Below, piece by piece: positions 21,120 through 29,562 of a DNA stretch of 32,180 bases. The notes under the pieces are model-generated. The model saw nothing but the letters and a program-made list of their open reading frames with translations, was not told the DNA's origin and ran no database searches. Every line of letters starts with the position of its first letter. Positions within the stretch are counted from its first letter, which is position 1. The stretch spans positions 1-32,180 of the forward strand of contig CAUJJG010000031.1 in NCBI GenBank assembly GCA_963205445.1. Direction: 5' to 3'. The stretch comes from Pseudomonadota bacterium (lineage in GTDB: Bacteria; Pseudomonadota; Gammaproteobacteria; Xanthomonadales; Xanthomonadaceae). The position numbers and the translations under genes are program-made.

Positions 21120-22151
21120 ATGTCCACAAAGGAAAGTATGTTCCGCGGCGCCAAGCCGGTTGCGCTGGTGCTTGCGGCTGCGTGCGCGTTCACCGCATGC
21201 AAAAAAGAGGATGCGGCAGCGCCGGCTGCGGGTCAGGCCGCGTCGCAACAAGCTGCGGCGCCGACACCGGAATCGGTGGTTGCCTCCTCGGTGACGGCGA
21301 TGGGTGCGGATCAACTTCGTGATGCTGCCAGCAAGGCCTACAACGAGAATCGTCTGTACGCACCGGCCGGCAACAACGCGATGGAGTACTACCTCGCACT
21401 GCGTGACAAGCAGCCAGGGGATGCGGGTGCATCCAGTGCGCTCAACGACTTGCTGCCAATGGCGGTGATCGCCACCGAGCAGGGCATTGCACGCGAAGAC
21501 TTTGCCGAAGCCAAGCGCCTGTTGGCTTTGCTGGGCAAGTCGGATGCCAACCATCCGGCGATGGCACGTCTGAAGGACAGCATCGCCAAGAGCGAAGCTG
21601 CTGTTGCGAAGCGGTCAGAGACCGAAAAGCTGACCGCCGAAGAAGAAGCCAAGCGCCAGCAGGATCTCGCCAAGAAGCGTGAGGAAGACCAGCGCAAGTT
21701 GCAGGAGCAGCAGCGCCAGCAGGTCACCGCCGATCAGCAGCGCCAACAGCAGGAGGTTGCGCAGGCGGAAACGGAACGCCAGCGTCAACAGCAGGCGGCA
21801 GCGGCGGAAGCCGAGCGCCAGCGCCAAGCGGCGGCGCAGCAGGCGGCGGCCCAGTCTGCGCGGCCTGCAGAAACGTCGCGGCCGGCCGTCAGCAATGATC
21901 TGCGTGCGGTCAGCCAAGCGGGGCCGAAGTTCCCGCAGACGGCGCAGCGTGCAGGCGCGACCGGCAGCGTGCAGGTGGAATACACGGTGGGGACGGATGG
22001 CTCGGTAGTCAATGCGCGCGTGGTGTCCAGCAATGGGCCGCGCCAGTTCCAGCGTGACTTCGAGCGTGAGGCGCTGGCCGCCGTCAAGCGCTGGCGGTTC
22101 CAGCCCATTGGGCAGTCAACCACCACGCGAGCGACGGTGTCCTTCCAGTAA
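21120..22151 (+). CDS. TonB C-terminal-domain protein with lipoprotein-like N-terminus and Gln-rich coiled coil
   Basis: VLAAACAFTACKKEDAA N-terminus; long RQQQ/EAERQRQ region; C-terminal GPKFPQTAQRAGATGSVQVEYTVGTDGSVVNARVVSSNGPRQFQRDFEREALAAVKRWRFQP (TonB-like). Confidence 0.8.
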   Translation: MSTKESMFRGAKPVALVLAAACAFTACKKEDAAAPAAGQAASQQAAAPTPESVVASSVTAMGADQLRDAASKAYNENRLYAPAGNNAMEYYLALRDKQPGDAGASSALNDLLPMAVIATEQGIAREDFAEAKRLLALLGKSDANHPAMARLKDSIAKSEAAVAKRSETEKLTAEEEAKRQQDLAKKREEDQRKLQEQQRQQVTADQQRQQQEVAQAETERQRQQQAAAAEAERQRQAAAQQAAAQSARPAETSRPAVSNDLRAVSQAGPKFPQTAQRAGATGSVQVEYTVGTDGSVVNARVVSSNGPRQFQRDFEREALAAVKRWRFQPIGQSTTTRATVSFQ

Positions 22152-22168
22152 CGCATCTGAAGGCAAAG

Positions 22169-22198
22169 AAAAAGCCCGGCACAAGTGCCGGGCTTTTT
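22169..22198. terminator. Bidirectional rho-independent terminator
   Basis: aaaaagcccggcac-aa-gtgccgggcttttt: 14-bp perfect dyad with A and T tracts, between convergent genes. Confidence 0.92.
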
Positions 22199-22263
22199 CA
22201 TGGTTGGAATCCGAGGGAGGACCCCCGGTGAGACCGGGGGTTCCATGGTGCTCCCGGTAATGC

Positions 22264-23457
22264 TCAGGCAGAGATCGCGAGCTTTTCCTGGCGGTAGCGC
22301 CATACCGCCAGCGCCCACAGCACGATGGCCAAGGCCAGGGAGCAGGCCAGATACACCCCCCACTGCGCCATCGAAGCTGCCTCGCCACGGGAAATTTTCT
22401 GGATCAGCTGATTCTGCGACAGGAAGGGTACGGCGTATTGCCACAACGCCGTGTCCTTCAGGGGGTAAGCCATCAACCCATAGGCTGGCAGCATCGGCAG
22501 CATCATCAGCCACATGATGTGGCTCTGTGCCTCCTTCATGCTCTTGGCGCCGGCGGCGAGTGCGGTGACCAGGGCGGTGCCGATCAGGACCAACGGGACC
22601 AAGGTCAGCAGCAGTTTGCCCATGGCCAGGAAGCTCACGTCCATTTGCTTGGCCATGCCGCTGGCCAAGGAAGCCGACACTTTGAACGACACCAGGATCA
22701 GCAGCATCGTCAACAGCCCCAGCAGCGAGGCCGACAGCATCTTGCCGCCCACCAAGGCCGCACGTGATGCTGGCGTGGCCAGCAGAGGTTCCAGCGATTG
22801 CCGTTCGCGTTCCCCGGCGGTGGTATCCATGGCGAGATGGGCGCCGCCGATGAAGGCGAAGATCGTCAGCAGCATCGGCAGCAGCACGGCCATGAACTGG
22901 CTGCTCTTGGCCTCCGGTGTGGCCATGTCGCGGGTTCCCACGTGCAGCGGGGTGGCGACGCCCGGGTTGATGCCGCGAATCAGCAGGCGCATGGTGCCAA
23001 CCGCACCGCTGTAGGTCTCCAGCAGTTTGGTGACCCGTGCCACCTTCACGTCGCCATTGCGGCGGGTGGTGTCGGTGATGACGTCGATCTTGGCAGGTTT
23101 GCCGGCATGCCAGTCCTTGTCGAAGTCAGGATCGATGGCCAGTGCCAGATCCACATCCTGTGCGCGTACCCGCGCCTCGATGTCGGCCGGTGCGGCATGG
23201 GTCTCGATGCCGTAGCTGGCGAGGAATTTCATCAGGTTGGGGGCCCGCTCGATGCCGATGACGGGCACCTGCAGGGTTTTTTCCAGCTGGGTTTCGGCGC
23301 GTTTCTGGCTGAGCCAGCCGATGCCAAGGAAGATCAGCGGGTACAGCAGCGGCGCCATCAGCAGGGACAGCAGGAAGGTGCGACGGTCGCGGAAGAAATC
23401 CAGCCATTCCTTGCGCATCACCATCAGCATGGTGGCGGTGAACGAGGCTTTGTTCAT
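22264..23457 (-). CDS. ABC-2 type transporter permease (NatB-like)
   Basis: MRKEWLDFFRDRRTFLLSLLMAPLLYPLIF; large periplasmic loop; multiple C-terminal TMs; overlaps the upstream ATPase gene by 4 nt. Confidence 0.85.
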   Translation of the reverse strand: MNKASFTATMLMVMRKEWLDFFRDRRTFLLSLLMAPLLYPLIFLGIGWLSQKRAETQLEKTLQVPVIGIERAPNLMKFLASYGIETHAAPADIEARVRAQDVDLALAIDPDFDKDWHAGKPAKIDVITDTTRRNGDVKVARVTKLLETYSGAVGTMRLLIRGINPGVATPLHVGTRDMATPEAKSSQFMAVLLPMLLTIFAFIGGAHLAMDTTAGERERQSLEPLLATPASRAALVGGKMLSASLLGLLTMLLILVSFKVSASLASGMAKQMDVSFLAMGKLLLTLVPLVLIGTALVTALAAGAKSMKEAQSHIMWLMMLPMLPAYGLMAYPLKDTALWQYAVPFLSQNQLIQKISRGEAASMAQWGVYLACSLALAIVLWALAVWRYRQEKLAISA

Positions 23458-24209
23458 GCGTGCAGGCCCTCTTCGCTGCCGATCAGTTTCACGAATGCGT
23501 CTTCCAGATTGTCTTCGCCTGCCTGCGCCCGGAGTTCGTCGGTGCTGCCCTGCGCCATGACCCGCCCGTGGGCGATGATCACGATGCGATCACACAGGGC
23601 AGCCACCTCCTGCATGATGTGGCTGGAAAAGATCACGCAGCGGCCTTCCGCGCGCAGCTCCTTGAGGAAGCCGCGCAGGCCGCGGGTGGTCATCACGTCA
23701 AGACCATTGGTGGGTTCGTCGAGGATCACGTTCTTCGGGTCGTGCACCAACGCACGGGCGATCGCGGTCTTGGTGCGCTGGCCTTGGCTGAAGCCCTCGG
23801 TGGCACGGTCGAGAAAATCTTCCATCTGAAGCGCAGCCGCCAGTTTGGAAGTCCGTGCGGCAATGTCGGCACTCGACATGCCGTGCAGCCTGCCGAAGTA
23901 ATCGATGTTCTCGCGCGCGGTCAGGCGTTTGTAGACGCCGCGCGCGTCCGGCAAAACGCCCAGATTGCGGCGCACGCGTTCGGGATCGGCGGCCACATCC
24001 ACACCGTCCACCAGTACGCGTCCGGTTTCCGGGCTCATCAGGGTGTAGAGCATGCGCAGGGTGGTGGTCTTGCCGGCGCCATTGGGGCCCAGCAGGCCGG
24101 TGATCTCGCCATCACGGGCGGTGAAGCCCACCTCATCGACGGCGATTACGCGCTGTTTGTCCTTGCCCCTGCCGGGAAAGGTCTTGCGAAGTTGTTCTGC
24201 AACGATCAT
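23454..24209 (-). CDS. ABC transporter ATP-binding protein (NatA-like)
   Basis: LLGPNGAGKTTTLRMLYTLMSPETG, FSQGQRTKTAIARALVHDPKNVILDEPTNGLD. Confidence 0.92.
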   Translation of the reverse strand: MIVAEQLRKTFPGRGKDKQRVIAVDEVGFTARDGEITGLLGPNGAGKTTTLRMLYTLMSPETGRVLVDGVDVAADPERVRRNLGVLPDARGVYKRLTARENIDYFGRLHGMSSADIAARTSKLAAALQMEDFLDRATEGFSQGQRTKTAIARALVHDPKNVILDEPTNGLDVMTTRGLRGFLKELRAEGRCVIFSSHIMQEVAALCDRIVIIAHGRVMAQGSTDELRAQAGEDNLEDAFVKLIGSEEGLHA

Positions 24210-24252
24210 GACGTGATTCCTTGGGGATCGTATCGAAGCGGGATTCGGGGGC

Positions 24253-25803
24253 TCACGGCTCGGCGCCGTTGAAGCTGACGAAAGGTGTGGGGTAACCCAG
24301 CTTGTCCAGGCAGCTGCCGTCCAGTGCCTTGGCGTTGGCCTTCTCGATGAACTGGGTAAACAGCTTGGGCATGCAGCCAGCGCCGATCACGTTGTGGCCG
24401 GCGCCCTTGAGCACGAACAGGCGGCCGTTCGGCAGGGTCTTCACCACCTCGGTGCCGTAGCGTGGCGGCGTCACCGGGTCGAACTCGCCTTCCAGCACCA
24501 ATGCGGGCACCGCCGTGGCCAGTGGCTTGTGGAAATCGGCGGGCGGTTGGCTCTTGGGCCAGACCTTGCACATCGCCGCCATGCCGCGAGGCATCAGGTT
24601 GCCCAGCACCGTGCCGGCATCTTCCTCGCGCGGCACCATGCTGTCGGCGTCCTCGCTGCAGACCACCGACAGCTGCATGCCCAGTGCCATTCCATCCTCC
24701 ATGCCGCTGGTGACCATTTGCGCCAAGGCCATCAGGCTTTCGTAGTGACCGGCATTGGCCTCATGGATCAGCTTGGGCAGCAGGCCGCTGGCCAGCGGCA
24801 TGTAGGCATACATCCGCACCAGTCCGGCCACCGCTTCGGCACGCAGGGTGCCTTGCTTCACTTCGCCGCTGGTGGCGTCGCGGTATTCAATCTTGGCCGG
24901 CTGTGCGCGCAGAGTCGCCAGCAGCTTGTCCAGTTCGGCACGCGGGTCGCCCAGCTTGTTCTTGCACGCGGGGTTCTTGCTGCACAGGCCGAACTGCAGG
25001 GTGAGCGCATCATCCAGATTGCGGGCAAAGATATTGCCCAACCCCAGTGCATTGGGCACAACCGAATCGAGCACGATGCTGCGGGTCGCGTCTGGGTGGC
25101 GCATCGCGTATTGCTGGGACACGCGGGTGCCGTAGCTGACGCCGACCAGATTGATCTGCGCGGCACCAATCGCCTGGCGCACGGCATCGAGGTCGGCCAC
25201 GGCGTCGGTGGTGGTGTAGTGACGCAGGTCGGCATTTTTCGACAGCTCCGCCACGCATTGCTCGGCTTGCGCCTGCATCGCTTCCGGCGACGGGTCGAAG
25301 GCATCGTCATCCTCCTGCGGCGCCTTGCACGAAAGCAGGTTGGACTTGCCGGTGCCGCGCTGATCCACCAGGATCACGTCGCGCTGCTGACGGACTTCGC
25401 GGAACACCGGGTTCAAACCCGGAAAGGTTTCCACCGCCGACTGGCCTGGGCCGCCGGCAAGGAAAAACACAGGGTCTGGCTGCTTCTCGCCATTGCTGGT
25501 GGCTTGCAACCAAGCGATGTTGAGCGCGATCTTGCGGCCAGTTGGTGTCGCCCGGTTCTCCGGCACCGCATAGGTGGCGCACATCGCCTCAAGACTGTCC
25601 TTGGCCTGCGGTGAGCTCAGGCTGCAGGGCGTGAAGGCGATCTTGCCCAGCAGCACGGGGGCAATGGGTGCGACCGGCGCGGCAGAGGCATTGGCGGTGG
25701 TGGCTGCATGTTGCGACCCGTGTTCCGGGCGCAGTGCCTTGTAGCCAAAAATCGCAGCGGCGATTGCGACGGCAAGGATCAATCGGGTCTTGCGGGAGTT
25801 CAT
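24253..25803 (-). CDS. Alpha/beta hydrolase, S33/TAP-like peptidase family
   Basis: FFLAGGPGQSAVETFPGL, DQRGTGKSNLLSC, LVGVSYGTRVSQQYAMRHPDATRSIVLDSVVP (nucleophile elbow), C-terminal LVLEGEFDPVTPPRYGTEVVKTLPNGRLFVLKGAGHNV. Confidence 0.88.
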   Translation of the reverse strand: MNSRKTRLILAVAIAAAIFGYKALRPEHGSQHAATTANASAAPVAPIAPVLLGKIAFTPCSLSSPQAKDSLEAMCATYAVPENRATPTGRKIALNIAWLQATSNGEKQPDPVFFLAGGPGQSAVETFPGLNPVFREVRQQRDVILVDQRGTGKSNLLSCKAPQEDDDAFDPSPEAMQAQAEQCVAELSKNADLRHYTTTDAVADLDAVRQAIGAAQINLVGVSYGTRVSQQYAMRHPDATRSIVLDSVVPNALGLGNIFARNLDDALTLQFGLCSKNPACKNKLGDPRAELDKLLATLRAQPAKIEYRDATSGEVKQGTLRAEAVAGLVRMYAYMPLASGLLPKLIHEANAGHYESLMALAQMVTSGMEDGMALGMQLSVVCSEDADSMVPREEDAGTVLGNLMPRGMAAMCKVWPKSQPPADFHKPLATAVPALVLEGEFDPVTPPRYGTEVVKTLPNGRLFVLKGAGHNVIGAGCMPKLFTQFIEKANAKALDGSCLDKLGYPTPFVSFNGAEP

Positions 25804-25848
25804 CAGGACAACCCCTTCACGTGTTGCGGGTGGAAAAACGGGATGGTT

Positions 25849-26046
25849 TCAGTCGTCGTCGGGCAGGAATACGTCTTCGATGCGGCAGGCGAACAGGCGG
25901 GCGATGCGGAAGGCCAGCGGCAACGACGGGTCGTATTTGCCGGTCTCCAGCGCGTTGATGGTCTGGCGTGAGACCTCCAGTCGTTGGGCCAGTTCACCCT
26001 GCGACCAGCCCTGTCGTTCGCGCAGTGCGCGCAGTTGGTTGTTCAC
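25849..26046 (-). CDS. XRE-family helix-turn-helix regulator (65 aa)
   Basis: [65 protein letters not shown]. Confidence 0.92.
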   Translation of the reverse strand: MNNQLRALRERQGWSQGELAQRLEVSRQTINALETGKYDPSLPLAFRIARLFACRIEDVFLPDDD

Positions 26047-26056
26047 CGGGCCGGCC

Positions 26057-26653
26057 TCACAGGTAGCGCCGGGTGAACACGAATTTGGCGATGCCGTAGA
26101 ACAACATCAGCATCGGGAACACCCAGATCATGGCCGTGGCGCTGCCGATCTCGATCACCTTGGCTTTCTGCAGCAGGCCACCGGCGAAATACAGCACCGA
26201 CACCAGCAAACTGGCGGCGCCGATCGCCTCGGTTTCGATGCGGCGCTGCAGTTCATCGATCTCGCGCAGGTAGCGCAACGCGGCGCGCATCAACAGCACG
26301 ATGGCCAGCGCCGGCAACACCGCGATGACGGCGCGCAGCGGCAAGGAAGCGATGCCGTGCTTGATTACCCAAATCGAGCCGAACAGGGCCAGTGAGTAGA
26401 AGATCAGGATTGGCCACATGGCCCGGATGTAACGCTTTCCGGCGGGTTGCGCATACATCTCGTCGCAGTGCTCGCGCCACCAACGCGGCACCAGAAGAAA
26501 CAGCAAAGCACCCACCAGATAGCCACCACCGATCCAGAGCCAGATGGTCACCGCCGCTTGTGGCCATTGCAGCAACCAACGGCCGGCCGCCGCCAGCAGC
26601 AGGCAGCCTAGGGCAATGGCGATAAACCCCAACATCCAGCGGCGCAGGGTCAT
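26057..26653 (-). CDS. Integral membrane protein of unknown function
   Basis: Several hydrophobic helices; cotranscribed with the downstream HTH gene (10-bp gap) and overlapping the upstream small ORF by 4 nt. Confidence 0.75.
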   Translation of the reverse strand: MTLRRWMLGFIAIALGCLLLAAAGRWLLQWPQAAVTIWLWIGGGYLVGALLFLLVPRWWREHCDEMYAQPAGKRYIRAMWPILIFYSLALFGSIWVIKHGIASLPLRAVIAVLPALAIVLLMRAALRYLREIDELQRRIETEAIGAASLLVSVLYFAGGLLQKAKVIEIGSATAMIWVFPMLMLFYGIAKFVFTRRYL

Positions 26654-26820
26654 GGCTGGTCACCCGTGTGGGCCTTGGCCCGCAACGTGGCGCCCAAGGC
26701 CATGAAGACCGTGCCAACGCCAAGGAATACGGTTTGCCCGCTGCACCCCAGTGCGAGGAAGACCAGCCCGATCACCAGGAAGGCAGGGCTTGCGGTGTTG
26801 CCCGGAGCTTGCTTGTCCAT
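26650..26820 (-). CDS. Small two-helix membrane protein (56 aa)
   Basis: In-frame ATG at 26820: [60 protein letters not shown] overlap with the next gene. Confidence 0.7.
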   Translation of the reverse strand: MDKQAPGNTASPAFLVIGLVFLALGCSGQTVFLGVGTVFMALGATLRAKAHTGDQP

Positions 26821-26834
26821 CGCGATCCCTGTTA

Positions 26835-26852
26835 TGTCAAGTACGCTTGACA
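26835..26852. promoter_or_regulatory. Operator-like inverted repeat, proximal
   Basis: TGTCAAG-TACG-CTTGACA, perfect 7-bp arms, 14 bp upstream of the ATG at 26820. Confidence 0.65.
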
Positions 26853-26878
26853 GAACGATAGGCGCAGCCACGACGGGT

Positions 26879-26896
26879 TGTCAAGTGAGCTTTACA
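26879..26896. promoter_or_regulatory. Operator-like inverted repeat, distal
   Basis: TGTCAAG-TGAG-CTTTACA, one mismatch to the proximal repeat's arms; centres 44 bp apart. The minus-strand TTGACA within it is followed by 18 nt and TATCGT (candidate -35/-10). Confidence 0.6.
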
Positions 26897-26926
26897 GTTT
26901 GTGCCTGCGCCCCTGCAGGCTCGCCG

Positions 26927-27691
26927 TCACTTGTTGCTGACGTATTTCTCGCGCCGGATCATCGGTACCGGCAGGCCAATGGTTTTCAGCACTTCAAACG
27001 TGGCATCCACCATGTCCGGATTGCCGCACAGATAGGCGATGTCACCCGCCGGATCAGGCGTCAACTCGGCCAATACGTTTTGCACATAACCATGGCGCAC
27101 GTCCGGGTGGGCATGCGTGCTGCCTGCCGGCGGCATTTCACGCGAGAGGCAGGGCATGTAGCGAAAGCCCGGATGCGCGTCTGCGAAGGCACGGAATTCA
27201 TCGCCGTACAGCAGCTCGGCGGCGGTGCGTGCGCCCTGCAGCAGCACGATCTCGACCCCGCGCTGCTGCATCTGTTGCGCCAGCTGCGGCAGCATCGCCC
27301 GGTAGGGGGTGATGCCGGTGCCGGTACCGATCAGCAGGTAGCGGCGGTTGGCGTCATTGGGGAACAGGCAGAAGCGACCGAACGGGCCGCTGGCATCCAC
27401 CGTGGCTCCGATGTCCAACGCTTCGAACAAAGCCGTGGCGGCACCGCCTTTGACATAGCTCACTGCAATGTCCACCCGGCCATCGGGCACGGCATCGGGC
27501 GCTCGGCCCACCGCGATCGAATAGCTGCGCCGGGCGGCACTGCCATCGGCCAGGGTGAAGTGGATCTGGATGAACTGGCCCGGGAGACAGGCCAAGGGCT
27601 GGCCGTCGTCACGCAGGAAGGACAGATGCGCCACGCTGGGCGCGATCATGCGGCGGTCGGTCAGTTTGAGCGGGAAATGGACAATGGCCAC
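26927..27691 (-). CDS. fpr: Ferredoxin--NADP reductase
   Basis: FAD-binding RRSYSIAVGRAP; NAD-binding LLIGTGTGITPYRAMLPQL; C-terminal YLCGNPDMVDATFEVL...REKYVSNK. Confidence 0.85.
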   Translation of the reverse strand: MAIVHFPLKLTDRRMIAPSVAHLSFLRDDGQPLACLPGQFIQIHFTLADGSAARRSYSIAVGRAPDAVPDGRVDIAVSYVKGGAATALFEALDIGATVDASGPFGRFCLFPNDANRRYLLIGTGTGITPYRAMLPQLAQQMQQRGVEIVLLQGARTAAELLYGDEFRAFADAHPGFRYMPCLSREMPPAGSTHAHPDVRHGYVQNVLAELTPDPAGDIAYLCGNPDMVDATFEVLKTIGLPVPMIRREKYVSNK

Positions 27692-27780
27692 GAGACTGCA
27701 ACACTGCGTGGCAAGGGTGGTGCCACAAGGCTGCCTATACTACCGGCTTCCCGCGCGGGCTTCCGCGCCAGAGGCCCACC

Positions 27781-28725
27781 ATGACTTCAGACAACGGCGC
27801 GCCGGCACTGCGCGTTCGCGAGTTGCGCAAGACCTATGACAACGGCGTGCAGGCGCTGCAAGGTGTCAGCCTGGATGTTGCCCCCGGCGACTTTTTCGCT
27901 TTGCTGGGCCCCAACGGGGCGGGCAAATCCACCTTGATCGGCATCATCAGCTCGCTGGTCAACATGAGTGCCGGCAGCGTGATGGTGCATGGCATCGACA
28001 TCCAGCGAGAGCGCAGTGCGGCGATGCGCCAGATTGGTCTGGTGCCGCAGGAGTTCAACTTCAACATGTTCGAAAAGCCGTTGGACATCTGCGTGAATTA
28101 CGCGGGGTTCTACGGGGTGCCGCGTGCGCAGGCATTGGCGCGGGCGGAGGAGGTGCTGAAGGAGGCGCAGCTGTGGGACAAGGCCGACAAGGTCAGCCGC
28201 AGCCTGTCCGGCGGCATGAAGCGGCGCCTGATGATTGCGCGGGCGATGATGACCCGGCCGAAGCTGCTGATCCTGGATGAGCCCACCGCCGGCGTGGACA
28301 TCGAGATCCGGCGCGGCATGTGGTCCACCCTGCAGCAGATCAACGCCGCCGGTACCACAATCATTTTGACCACGCATTATCTGGAAGAAGCCGAGAGCCT
28401 GTGCCGCAATCTGGCCATCATCGACCACGGCCGCATCGTCGAGCAGGGCCCGATGAAGGCGCTGCTGGCCAAGCTCGACGTGGAGGGCTTTCTGTTCGAT
28501 GTCGAGGGTGTGCTGCCTGCCAGCCTGCCGCAGATCGCAGGGGCCAGCCTGCGTGCCAGCGATGCACACACGCTGGATTTGGACATGCCGCGTGCGATGG
28601 ACTTGAACCGCGTGTTCGCCGCGTTTGAATCCGCCGGCATCCGCGTGCGCTCGATGCGCACCAAGAGCAATCGCCTGGAAGAGTTGTTCGTGCGGTTGAC
28701 CGCCAAGGATGGGGCTTCGGCATGA
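27781..28725 (+). CDS. ABC transporter ATP-binding protein (YadG-like)
   Basis: LLGPNGAGKSTLIGIISSLVNMSAGSV, RSLSGGMKRRLMIARAMMTRPKLLILDEPTAGVDIEIRR. Confidence 0.93.
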   Translation: MTSDNGAPALRVRELRKTYDNGVQALQGVSLDVAPGDFFALLGPNGAGKSTLIGIISSLVNMSAGSVMVHGIDIQRERSAAMRQIGLVPQEFNFNMFEKPLDICVNYAGFYGVPRAQALARAEEVLKEAQLWDKADKVSRSLSGGMKRRLMIARAMMTRPKLLILDEPTAGVDIEIRRGMWSTLQQINAAGTTIILTTHYLEEAESLCRNLAIIDHGRIVEQGPMKALLAKLDVEGFLFDVEGVLPASLPQIAGASLRASDAHTLDLDMPRAMDLNRVFAAFESAGIRVRSMRTKSNRLEELFVRLTAKDGASA

Positions 28726-29492
28726 GCAATCCCAATTTCATAGCACTTGCCACCATCGCCCGGCGCGAAGTCAGCCGCATCCTGCGCATCTGGACGCAGA
28801 CGCTGATCCCGCCGGCCATCACCATGACCTTGTACTTTTTGATCTTCGGCGGCCTGATCGGTTCGCGCGTGGGCAAGATGGGCGGGATGGATTACATGCA
28901 GTTCATCGTGCCGGGGCTGGTGATGATGAGCGTGATCCAGAACAGCTACGGCAATGTGTCGTCTTCCTTTTTCAGCGCCAAGTTCGGACGCTACGTGGAA
29001 GAGCTGCTGGTCAGCCCGATGCCGAGTTGGGTGATTCTCGGCGGCTACATCACCGGCGCGGTGCTGCGCGGGGTGATGGTGGGCGCGATCGTGCTGTGCA
29101 TCGCGATGCTGTTCACGCGCGTGCATGTACCGCATCCGCTGGTGACCTTGAGCGCGGTATTGCTGGGTGCGGTGATCTTTTCTCTGGCTGGGTTCATCAA
29201 CGCGGTGTACGCGAAGAAGTTTGATGACGTGGCCATCGTGCCCACCTTCATCCTGACCCCGCTGACCTATCTGGGCGGCGTGTTCTATTCCATCCACCTG
29301 TTGCCCGGCTGGGCGCAGGCGGCCACCCACGCCAACCCGATCTTCTACATGGTCAACGCCTTCCGCTACGGCCTGCTGGGGCAGAGTGATGTGCCGCTGT
29401 GGGTGGCGTATGCGTTGATGCTGGCATTTGTTGCGGTGTTGTCGACGATCGCCCTGCAGTTGCTCAAGCGGGGCGTGGGGCTGCGAGGTTGA
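28722..29492 (+). CDS. ABC-2 transporter permease (YadH-like)
   Basis: REVSRILRIWTQTLIPPAITMTLYFLIFGGLIGSRVG; FYMVNAFRYGLLGQSDV; 4-nt overlap with the ATPase gene. Confidence 0.92.
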   Translation: MSNPNFIALATIARREVSRILRIWTQTLIPPAITMTLYFLIFGGLIGSRVGKMGGMDYMQFIVPGLVMMSVIQNSYGNVSSSFFSAKFGRYVEELLVSPMPSWVILGGYITGAVLRGVMVGAIVLCIAMLFTRVHVPHPLVTLSAVLLGAVIFSLAGFINAVYAKKFDDVAIVPTFILTPLTYLGGVFYSIHLLPGWAQAATHANPIFYMVNAFRYGLLGQSDVPLWVAYALMLAFVAVLSTIALQLLKRGVGLRG

Positions 29493-29562
29493 GTGCCTGG
29501 AATGTCATCGCCATGTTCGTTTCGTACACTGATGCATCCCCCAAGAACAGGAGCGTGTGTCG

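Noticed and set aside
25407-25422. ccgggttcaaacccgg resembling a tRNA T-arm
   Set aside because: Lies inside the S33 hydrolase CDS; no acceptor, D-arm or anticodon structure around it.
19658-29516. 14-bp string atgtcatcgccatg shared upstream of mnmE (19658-19671) and of the lipoprotein gene (29503-29516)
   Set aside because: A 14-bp exact match between two places in 32 kb is expected about once or twice by chance; no dyad or conserved spacing.
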